The notes under the pieces were generated by a model. It was not told the DNA's origin and did not search any database. It was given only the letters and a program-made list of their open reading frames with translations. Position numbers and translations under genes: made by a program. Below, in pieces: positions 26,638 through 33,213 of a stretch of 54,275 nucleotides of DNA. This DNA comes from an uncultured Paenibacillaceae bacterium (GTDB lineage: Bacteria; Bacillota; Bacilli; Paenibacillales; DA-C8), in contig CALGAO010000077.1 in assembly GCA_937957685.1 (NCBI GenBank), positions 1 to 54,275 on the forward strand. The letters run 5' to 3'. Position 1 is the first letter of the stretch. Each line of letters starts with the position of its first letter.

Positions 26638-26667
26638 AGTTTATCAATACTTAACATGGGGTGTCAA
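26638..26667 (-). promoter_or_regulatory. Sigma-A promoter of the pur operon
   Basis: A perfect TTGACA (26662-26667) is followed after 18 bases by TAAACT (26638-26643) on the minus strand. The predicted transcript would start near 26630, giving a leader of about 125 bases. That leader shows no purine-riboswitch core and no strong intrinsic terminator, unlike the B. subtilis pur leader region. Confidence 0.75.
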
Positions 26668-26670
26668 CCG

Positions 26671-26729
26671 AAAAACACGAACAATTAATATTTAATGATA
26701 GATAATAGTTCGGTTTTGTTCGTGGTTTC
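26671..26729. promoter_or_regulatory. PurR-box-like operator sites upstream of purE
   Basis: Plus-strand AAAAACACGAACAAT (26671-26685) and the inverted partner ATAGTTCGGTTTT (26705-26717) match the PurBox pattern AWWWCCGAACWWT. Their CGAAC/GTTCG cores are 25 bases apart. A third half-site (TTGTTCGTGGTTT, about 26717-26729) adjoins. They lie just upstream of the -35 box. In Bacillus PurR represses from such paired boxes and is released by PRPP. Confidence 0.75.
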
Positions 26730-27072
26730 ATAAAGGCTGTTAATCGTCCGAAAACTCTTGATGATCAGAGGATTTGGCAGGTTGCATAGCTTTGGCGGTT
26801 GCTGATCAGTCGAAGATCGCCGTTTGGGCCCAATCCCTGTTTGACAAACGTTAGCTGCCGGGAAATGGCCTTGTTGCCGCAAATAGCGCACTGACGTTCC
26901 GTTACGAATGTCGGCAATGGCGGGAGGTCGACTCGCCACGGTCTGCCGTCACCTTATTCTGCCCACTCCTGCCATATGCAGCAAAGCGGCTCACGTCAAG
27001 GAAGCTCCCGTCCAACAAAAAACATGAACAACCGGCACAGGCCAGCCATTCATGCTTCGTGGGATGGAGACA
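26730..27072. other. 343-bp intergenic stretch between the pur control region and the ANT(6) gene
   Basis: No convincing gene is seen. A GGCC/GCC stem followed by a short T-run near 27015-27045 could be a weak terminator for the adenylyltransferase gene, but the pairing is poor. Confidence 0.4.
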
Positions 27073-27927
27073 TTACCGATATGAGGAATAGATCCGCTCG
27101 ATATAGCCGGTGACGGCCTCGTCGTAATCCGGGTACGGGTACCCCAGATTGGCGCCCGCGGCTTTCGAGTAAGACCGGAACAGCTCACAGCAGAGGAACA
27201 GGGACCGCCACATCTCCTCATAGCCGCTCATGGAACAGGTGGACAGCAGCTTCTGCCAATCTTCTGAGGGCAGGTAGCGATCGATAAACTTGCAGTTCTT
27301 CCCCAGGCTGAAGTTGAACCCTTGCTCCGAGCCGATCTTCCACCCCATCATCCGCAGGAGGTTGGGATGCAGGATCCCATGCAGATGATCCGTCGCATAC
27401 AGGATCTCCCGTCTCGCCAATCCTTTCACAACGTAGGTTGTCACCCACCAGAATTCATTGCAGCAGTCATCATATTCCCTGGCAGTCGGCTTGCGGATCC
27501 AGTAGAGACGATCGGTCGGGACGACCTCATGCTGGACAAGCGCATCTTTATCCAGGAGCACCCGGACCAGACCGTCCGATTTCCCGAAATAGGACTTCAC
27601 ATCCTGAACGGGCACCAGCTTCAGATCGACCCTTACCCCATCTCTGAACAGCATGAGATACGAGAACCATCCGCCCAGCTCCGGCGGGAACAGCTCCATA
27701 TCCTCCGGCTTCTGCATGATGAGCCGCTCGCCGAACACATCGAGCCACGCATCGCTCGCCTTGAACGAATCCATCTCCGTCACGAAATAGGAGATGTCAT
27801 AATCCTGGAAAAGGTCCGGCGCGATGTTGGGATTCGTGCGCGAGCCTTCCATCGTGACCAGGCGTATCCTCGCATCACGCTCCGCATAACCGAGCAACAG
27901 TTCCATCATTTCCCGCTCCGTCCGCAT
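27073..27927 (-). CDS. Aminoglycoside 6-adenylyltransferase, ANT(6)/AadK type
   Basis: The 284-residue protein carries the nucleotidyltransferase signature VTMEGSRTNPNIAPDLFQDYD (about residues 24-44), in which the Gly-Ser and Asp-Tyr-Asp bind the nucleotide and metals. A second acidic site follows at RVDLKLVP. The C-terminal segment YDDCCNEFWWVTTYVVKGLAR and HPNLLRMMGWKIG are characteristic of the ANT(6) family, which adenylates streptomycin at position 6. The length is normal (about 285). Chromosomal AadK-like copies are common in Bacillus and Paenibacillus and often confer only low-level resistance. It lies between the pur operon and the purine permease gene; no transposon surrounds it. 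Confidence 0.88.
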   Translation of the reverse strand: MRTEREMMELLLGYAERDARIRLVTMEGSRTNPNIAPDLFQDYDISYFVTEMDSFKASDAWLDVFGERLIMQKPEDMELFPPELGGWFSYLMLFRDGVRVDLKLVPVQDVKSYFGKSDGLVRVLLDKDALVQHEVVPTDRLYWIRKPTAREYDDCCNEFWWVTTYVVKGLARREILYATDHLHGILHPNLLRMMGWKIGSEQGFNFSLGKNCKFIDRYLPSEDWQKLLSTCSMSGYEEMWRSLFLCCELFRSYSKAAGANLGYPYPDYDEAVTGYIERIYSSYR

Positions 27928-28061
27928 CGGCTTCGCCTCCTGACGATCATGTGCTTGCTCCTACATTCGCCAGACGGACCCCAAAGTCCTGTTCCGGCCC
28001 AACCGCATGTCCCGGCCATAAAAATGGGCTTGCACGCACCACCGTCACCGCTCACAGCATC

Positions 28062-28096
28062 AAAAAAAAGCGCCCGCCGGAGACAACCCGACGGGC
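28062..28096 (-). terminator. Terminator after the purine permease gene
   Basis: On the minus strand a 9-bp GC-rich stem (GCCCGTCGG/CCGGCGGGC) with a short loop is followed by GC and eight T residues. It starts about 50 bases after the permease stop codon. Confidence 0.88.
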
Positions 28097-28146
28097 CAAA
28101 ATGTGTTACATGCAATGGTTAAATGGTGATATGGAATGCGTATGAC

Positions 28147-29493
28147 TTACGCCTTACCCCAGATGAAATAAGCGATGAAGACGAAGAACATCGCATACAT
28201 GATCCAGTGAACCTGCTTGCCTTCGCCCTTCACCAGCTTCACCAGCGGATAGAGGATGAAGCCGAGTGCGATCCCCTTCGAGATGCTGTAGGTGAGCGGC
28301 ATGGCAACGGCCGTGATAAATGCCGGAGCAGCCTCCTGAATTTCGCCCCACGCGATCTTGCCGAGGTTGGCGGCCATCAGCACGCCGACCATGACGAGCG
28401 CGGCCGCCGTCACCTGACCGGTGAAGATCGAGAGCAGCGGCGAGAAGAACAGCGCCAGGAAGAAGAAGAACGCGGTCGACACTGCTGTGAATCCTGTCCG
28501 GCCGCCCGCACCGATACCAGCAGAAGATTCGATATAGGATGTTGTCGAAGAAGTACCTACAATCGCGCCGGCGATCGTCGCAACGGAGTCCGAAGCGAGG
28601 GCGCGGCCTGCTCTTGGCAGCTTGTCATCCTTGGTCAGACCAGCCTGGTTGGCCGTAGCCAGCAGCGTACCTGCCGTATCGAAGAAGTCTACGAAGAAGA
28701 AGGTGAAGATGACGACGAGCATGTCCAGCGTATAGAAGGATACGCCGTTAAACTTCTCGCCCAGGATCGGATCCAGGAACGCACCGAACGCCGATGGCGC
28801 AGGCGGAATGCTGATCACCTTCTCAGGCAGCGGAATGATGCCGAAGATGATGCCGACGATCGCGGTGATCACCATGCCGTAGAAGATGGCGCCATGCAGT
28901 TTGCGGGTCATCAGAACGGCAGTGATCACGATGCCGAACAGCGCCAGCAACACGCCGCCATCCGACAGGTCGCCGAGCGCCACCAGCGTCGAGTCGTCGT
29001 TGACGACGATGCCCGCGCCCTGCAGCCCGACGAAAGCGATGAACAGGCCGATACCTGCAGAAACCGCATACTTGAGTCCCGAAGGAATCGCATTGATGAT
29101 CGTCTCACGGATGCCGGTGAGCGCCAGGATCAGGGTGAAGACACCGGAGACGAAAACGCCAGCCAGAGCCGTCTGCCAGGGGATGCCCATCGCGCCGACA
29201 ACCGCAAATGCGAAGAAGGCGTTCAAACCCATGCCGGGAGCGGTGGCAACCGGATACCTGGCGACAAGACCCATCACGAGCGTGCCGATGATCGCTGCAA
29301 CTGCGGTCGCGGTAAAGGTGGCCTCAGGATCCAGTCCAGCCGCGCTGAGGATGTTCGGGTTGACCGCCAGTATGTACGCCATGGCCAGGAAGGTCGTCAA
29401 GCCTGCGATAAACTCTCTCCTGAAGTTTGTGCCATGCTTGCTGAACTCAAAATAACGAGCAAGGCCTTTTTCGGTACTTCCATTGTTCGACAA
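28147..29493 (-). CDS. pbuG: NCS2/AzgA-type purine permease (PbuG-like)
   Basis: About 448 residues from a TTG at 29493, with GGAGGT seven bases upstream; an in-frame GTG at 29508 would overlap that site. Twelve to fourteen membrane spans are visible. Family motifs include EFIAGLTTFLAMAYILAVNP, ATAPGMGLNAFFAF and VDFFDTAGTLLATANQAGL. B. subtilis PbuG and PbuO import hypoxanthine and guanine. The gene has its own promoter and a PurR-box pair that closely resembles that of purE, so salvage uptake and de novo synthesis should be co-repressed. In B. subtilis pbuG lies directly after guaA; here about 8.8 kb intervenes. Confidence 0.88.
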   Translation of the reverse strand: MSNNGSTEKGLARYFEFSKHGTNFRREFIAGLTTFLAMAYILAVNPNILSAAGLDPEATFTATAVAAIIGTLVMGLVARYPVATAPGMGLNAFFAFAVVGAMGIPWQTALAGVFVSGVFTLILALTGIRETIINAIPSGLKYAVSAGIGLFIAFVGLQGAGIVVNDDSTLVALGDLSDGGVLLALFGIVITAVLMTRKLHGAIFYGMVITAIVGIIFGIIPLPEKVISIPPAPSAFGAFLDPILGEKFNGVSFYTLDMLVVIFTFFFVDFFDTAGTLLATANQAGLTKDDKLPRAGRALASDSVATIAGAIVGTSSTTSYIESSAGIGAGGRTGFTAVSTAFFFFLALFFSPLLSIFTGQVTAAALVMVGVLMAANLGKIAWGEIQEAAPAFITAVAMPLTYSISKGIALGFILYPLVKLVKGEGKQVHWIMYAMFFVFIAYFIWGKA

Positions 29494-29595
29494 AGTACAT
29501 ACCTCCACACATCAATTTTTTTCGATCATGAGTCTTCAAGACTATCCTGCCCATGCGTCTGCCCGAGACATTCGCGCGGGTGGGACACCACCATT

Positions 29596-29624
29596 ATTGT
29601 AAAAGCAGTCTCATGACCTGTCAA
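29596..29624 (-). promoter_or_regulatory. Sigma-A promoter of pbuG
   Basis: A perfect TTGACA (29619-29624) and TACAAT (29596-29601) are separated by 17 bases on the minus strand, about 100 bases upstream of the start codon. The leader shows no purine aptamer. Confidence 0.85.
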
Positions 29625-29628
29625 CGAA

Positions 29629-29674
29629 AAAAACGAACACTCCGAAAAATTTTTTCGGAAATGTTCGCTTTTTC
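29629..29674. promoter_or_regulatory. PurR-box-like operator upstream of pbuG
   Basis: On the minus strand AAAAGCGAACATT and, inverted, AGTGTTCGTTTTT flank an internal palindrome with arms TCCGAAAAA and TTTTTCGGA. The CGAAC/GTTCG cores (29634-29638 and 29663-29667) are 24 bases apart, nearly the 25 seen at purE. The site abuts the -35 box. Confidence 0.75.
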
Positions 29675-29703
29675 CCGGAAGACCTAGACCGTTACAAGAT
29701 GGA

Positions 29704-30390
29704 TCATTCGAATTTGAACGTCAACAGCGCATAATCACCGGCATGCGTCCGCGCCCAGCGCTGCCACTGCCGTCTGTCGTTGCGAACCGGCAACCGGGCA
29801 TCATACGAAGGTCCCAGCAATTGTCGAATCGCCGTCATGCTGGCCTCCGTACCCCGCCCCGTCTGCAGATCTCCGATCAGGTGCGGAATCGCCGCTGCGC
29901 CAAGCTCCGCGAGCTGAGCTGCTTGCTCCGGCGCGGTCAGCCGCTGGTCGGCCAGGATGGCCGGCACCTGCTTCTCCGCCCTGTCGACGTGAGCATCCCA
30001 GGCAGACTTCCAGGCCTCCCTCGTCCTCCAGTCTGCCTCCGCCAGGTTGAGCTGTCCGAGCTCCGCGATCCCTTCCGCAAGCACTCGCCCGACCGACTCA
30101 TCCTCCTGTTCGAGATAGCGAAGCAGCATCGGGATCACCCTCACATCCAGAGACACCAGCTGCCGATAAGCGGGCGAATCTCGCCAGGCTGCTTCCTCGA
30201 TGGTCCAGCCAGCCTCCGCATGCTCCACCGTCAATACCCGCAGCTCCGCGACCAGGCGTTCCACCTCGTCCGAACGCTTGCGCGCCTCCGCGCTCTCGAT
30301 CCGAACATTGACGATCCACAGCACCAGAACGACGGCCGCGAACAGGATGCTCCTCCACGCATGCTTCCTCACATCCCTGACGTATGGCAT
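29704..30390 (-). CDS. Uncharacterised membrane-anchored protein
   Basis: About 228 residues from the ATG at 30390 (AGGGGTG site). One N-terminal membrane helix (SILFAAVVLVLWIVNVRI, about residues 12-30) is followed by a helical, Ala/Glu-rich soluble domain with HEAT-like pieces (VIPMLLRYLEQEDESVGRVL and QLAELGAAAIPHLIGDL) and a C-terminal WQRWARTHAGDYALLTF. No family is recognised. The topology suggests an extracytoplasmic or peripheral helical domain. It lies between the pbuG control region and the terminator of the phospho-signalling operon, so it is probably expressed separately. Confidence 0.65.
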   Translation of the reverse strand: MPYVRDVRKHAWRSILFAAVVLVLWIVNVRIESAEARKRSDEVERLVAELRVLTVEHAEAGWTIEEAAWRDSPAYRQLVSLDVRVIPMLLRYLEQEDESVGRVLAEGIAELGQLNLAEADWRTREAWKSAWDAHVDRAEKQVPAILADQRLTAPEQAAQLAELGAAAIPHLIGDLQTGRGTEASMTAIRQLLGPSYDARLPVRNDRRQWQRWARTHAGDYALLTFKFE

Positions 30391-30573
30391 GTTGTTCACC
30401 CCTGCTTCGTGATTGGACCGCGAGCAGACAGCAGCAGACCGGGGAGGCTGCTCTGCCATCCTGTCGGAAGCCCAGATATTAATAAGGTATTATCGAGACC
30501 GGCAAAATGCCACATAATCGCGGCCAGGAACCGATCGACAAGCCATATCCCCATCCTCCCGGACGTTGCCATG

Positions 30574-30612
30574 CAAAAAAAGAAGCCGAGGAATCAGGGA
30601 TTCCTCAGCTTC
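30574..30612 (-). terminator. Terminator overlapping the end of the membrane-protein gene
   Basis: On the minus strand a stem of about 14 bp (GAAGCTGAGGAATC/GATTCCTCGGCTTC, one G-U pair) with a CCT loop is followed by seven T residues. The TGA stop at 30594-30596 sits in the loop and stem, so the last codons of the gene form one arm of the terminator. It ends the five-gene operon. Confidence 0.92.
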
Positions 30613-31673
30613 TTCAACCTTGTGACCACAAACGGGATCACCCAGCGACGCTCGAGCAGCAGCCCGCACACCAGGAGCACCGGCCAGGCATCGAGCGCGA
30701 GCCGGAACAGGGATGAGAGCTCCAGATGATCGTACAGAGATGGCAGCCCCTCAGGCGTTCCTGCCTGCATATAGCTCCACGCCCACACCAGCCACCACCC
30801 GACCATCAGGCCGAGCGCCAGATGAGCCGTCATCTTCGTCACGTAGACGAGGATCAGCACGATGACCGGCACATAAAGCGTAAAGTAAAAATCCGATATC
30901 TCCCAGACCTCCCGTACCTCGCGGCAGATGATGAAGGCGATGCCGGCATAGGCAAGGGCAGCGGACAAACGCTCATCGTTCATCACCGAGCGGTACACGA
31001 GCAGGCTGATGCAGGCATAGATGATCACCTCACGCACGATAGAGGGTTCATAACGCGCGAAGCCCTCCAGGGCGGCGCAGATGAACAACACGCACATCCA
31101 TACGAGGAAGGGCGCCAGCGATTGCGAGAACGTTCGCTGCGGGGCAGGCGTCCGTTCGGCGAACAGCCACATCAGGCCGGCCATGATCAGGCAGAACGGC
31201 CAATGCGACAGCGCCTCCAGCGTCAACCGGTCACTGAACAGCGTGAATACCATGTCGCGAAAGGTTCCTTCCATGCCGTCCCGGATCATCAGGTATAACA
31301 TCATCAGCCAGAATCCGTACACGAAACCGCTGGCCGCCGCAGAATCAAACGAGCCGAGCAGGACCAGCAGAAATGCGCCGATCACCAGACAGGCCGCGGC
31401 CGCCGGATAAGAGGCGAACCAGCCCTCCGTCTGACAGACCGACAGCGTGATCAGACTGCAGGCGAAGGCGCTGTACAGCGGCTGCCTGATGATCTTGGCG
31501 AGATAGGTGAACAGATGAACCGAGACCAGCAGCAGAATCGTCGGCATCGAACTTTCCTGCTTCCAGAACAGGCCGACTCCCGCGTAGATCAGGCTGAGCA
31601 GCAGGCAGAGCCGGTCAATCCCGTTCAGAACGGGCAGCCTGATCACTCGCAGCTGCGTCAGAAGCTTGCTCAT
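30594..31673 (-). CDS. Polytopic membrane protein of the PIN-kinase/VWA/PP2C operon
   Basis: The 359-residue protein has about ten hydrophobic segments with short loops, e.g. LCLLLSLIYAGVGLFW, YPAAAACLVIGAFLLVLLGS, FCLIMAGLMWLFAE and VPVIVLILVYVTKM. It ends in a positively charged cytoplasmic tail (RLKKLRNP). No family is recognised. Its ATG overlaps the phosphatase stop by four bases (ATGA), so it is translationally coupled and belongs to the operon, whose terminator lies at its very end. It may be the membrane effector or sensor of the system; that is inference only. Confidence 0.75.
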   Translation of the reverse strand: MSKLLTQLRVIRLPVLNGIDRLCLLLSLIYAGVGLFWKQESSMPTILLLVSVHLFTYLAKIIRQPLYSAFACSLITLSVCQTEGWFASYPAAAACLVIGAFLLVLLGSFDSAAASGFVYGFWLMMLYLMIRDGMEGTFRDMVFTLFSDRLTLEALSHWPFCLIMAGLMWLFAERTPAPQRTFSQSLAPFLVWMCVLFICAALEGFARYEPSIVREVIIYACISLLVYRSVMNDERLSAALAYAGIAFIICREVREVWEISDFYFTLYVPVIVLILVYVTKMTAHLALGLMVGWWLVWAWSYMQAGTPEGLPSLYDHLELSSLFRLALDAWPVLLVCGLLLERRWVIPFVVTRLKKLRNP

Positions 31674-32449
31674 GCTTCCCGAGCCTCCTCTCCCGAAGGT
31701 GACGGTTCAGGCATTCGCGCAAGCGCCATGATCGCCAGGCTGCAATCATCGACGGTCTGCTCCCGGATCACTTTCTCCAGATTGCTGTGCAACGCCTGTT
31801 CCACGACATCAGCAGCATATTTGTCAGCCCATTCGCGGATCCTGAGGAGAGCGGGCGCCAGGCTCTCGCTCTTCCGGTTGTACAGCGACTCGGCTGCCCC
31901 GTCGGACATCAGGAAGAAACCCGATATGTCGCCCAGTTCTCCGCGATAGATGCGCATCCGCTCCTCCGCCTGGTCCGATGTCGTGAAGAAGGTGGTATTG
32001 TGAAACTCTCCGTTGTCTGGCGGAGACAACACGAAGGGGGTTCCTGCTCGCTCGCCGCCGATCACGCCGTCACCGAGATGGCCGGCGATATAGCGGTCGC
32101 CGCTGACGGCGACGAACAGCAGGGTCGACGAATAATTCCGGATCGGTTCCACGTAGTCCGGCGCATGAACGATGCTGCTCCTGATCTCCTCCAGCAGGAT
32201 CCGCACGCAAGTTTCGCGATCCGCTTCGATCAGCTCCCCGAATCGCTCCGATACCACACGTGCAGCCGTCTGCGCCGCGATCTCCGCACCCTTGTCCGCA
32301 TGGCTGCACGAGCCGGCTCCATCCGCCAGCGCAGAGACGTATACGCCGCTTCGATGGAGCGAGAACGTGTAGTCCTGGCACGGCATATCGTTCTTCCTGT
32401 GGGCTCTGCCCTGAACGGAAGCACCGAACATCTTCCAATGGCTGCTCAA
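31670..32449 (-). CDS. PP2C-family Ser/Thr protein phosphatase (YegK-like)
   Basis: The 259-residue protein shows the PP2C motifs in order: VSALADGAGSCSHADKGA (metal-binding Asp, about residue 43), GHLGDGVIGG (about 122-131), FFLMSDGAAESL (about 178-189) and TVDDCSLAIMAL near the C terminus. It resembles the PP2C member of TerY-P triads (E. coli YegK). It should dephosphorylate targets of the co-encoded kinase. The start is a TTG at 32449 with an AGGAG site about 9 bases upstream; an ATG seven codons in is an alternative. It lies 52 bases after the VWA gene and overlaps the membrane-protein gene. Confidence 0.85.
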   Translation of the reverse strand: MSSHWKMFGASVQGRAHRKNDMPCQDYTFSLHRSGVYVSALADGAGSCSHADKGAEIAAQTAARVVSERFGELIEADRETCVRILLEEIRSSIVHAPDYVEPIRNYSSTLLFVAVSGDRYIAGHLGDGVIGGERAGTPFVLSPPDNGEFHNTTFFTTSDQAEERMRIYRGELGDISGFFLMSDGAAESLYNRKSESLAPALLRIREWADKYAADVVEQALHSNLEKVIREQTVDDCSLAIMALARMPEPSPSGEEAREA

Positions 32450-32501
32450 TTTCCACGACTCCTATTCACAGTAAAACTCTCAGGTTGCAGATCGTTCTGG
32501 C

Positions 32502-33176
32502 TTACAGCGTCTCCCAGGAAGCCCAGCTGGCCGGAGACTCCAGCGTCACCTTCTCGCCAGGCATCGATTGCGAGGTGCTCGAGACGCTCTTGCTGAGCCA
32601 CTCGAAGAAAGCCACGAAGTTCAGGCCCTTCAGGCGAAGCGGCGGACGCTTCGGCGAAAATTTCTTCAGGAACTCCATGTCCGCATCCGGGCCGATGCCG
32701 ATCGGGAAGATCGTCAGCTTGCGGTTGTTGATCAGCTGGCATGCGCGGGCAGCCGCCTGCTCCACATCATCGGTCGGCATGCCGTCGGTCATCAGCACGA
32801 TCCACGGCTGATAATAATCGACGCCGCTCGCCGAGTACAGCTGCTTGCGCGCTTCCAGCATATCGAGCGCCAGATTGACCGCGGCGCCCATCGGCGTGCG
32901 GCCGCCGGCTGTCAGCGTCGGTACCGCCTGCCTGTGGATGCTGCCAAAATCCAGCACCTTCTGCACGGTCGAGCCGAAGGTAACGAGGGCCATCTCGGCA
33001 GCCGCGCTGGCGATGTCGTCCTTGCGGATCGCCTCCATGAAATACCTCACGCCGTTGTTCAGCTCCTCGATCGGCGCACCGGTCATCGAGCCGCTCACAT
33101 CCAGCACGAGGCAGATCGGCACGCGTGCCGTCGGATTCTCGGTCAGTTCCTGTGTGCTGATTAACAAATCATCCAT
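32502..33176 (-). CDS. TerY/YegL-like von Willebrand factor A domain protein
   Basis: The 224-residue protein is almost entirely a VWA domain. The MIDAS metal site is intact: DVSGSM (residues 26-31), a threonine in GGRTPMGAAV (about 91-100) and an aspartate in LMTDGMPTDD. The order of motifs and the size match TerY and E. coli YegL, which bind phosphosignalling partners through the metal site. It lies between the kinase and the phosphatase genes, the canonical TerY-P arrangement. The ATG at 33176 follows AAAGGAGAC. Its ligand is unknown. Confidence 0.88.
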   Translation of the reverse strand: MDDLLISTQELTENPTARVPICLVLDVSGSMTGAPIEELNNGVRYFMEAIRKDDIASAAAEMALVTFGSTVQKVLDFGSIHRQAVPTLTAGGRTPMGAAVNLALDMLEARKQLYSASGVDYYQPWIVLMTDGMPTDDVEQAAARACQLINNRKLTIFPIGIGPDADMEFLKKFSPKRPPLRLKGLNFVAFFEWLSKSVSSTSQSMPGEKVTLESPASWASWETL

Positions 33177-33213
33177 CGCGTTTCGTCTCCTTTATCATGT
33201 TGTCTGGTGGATA

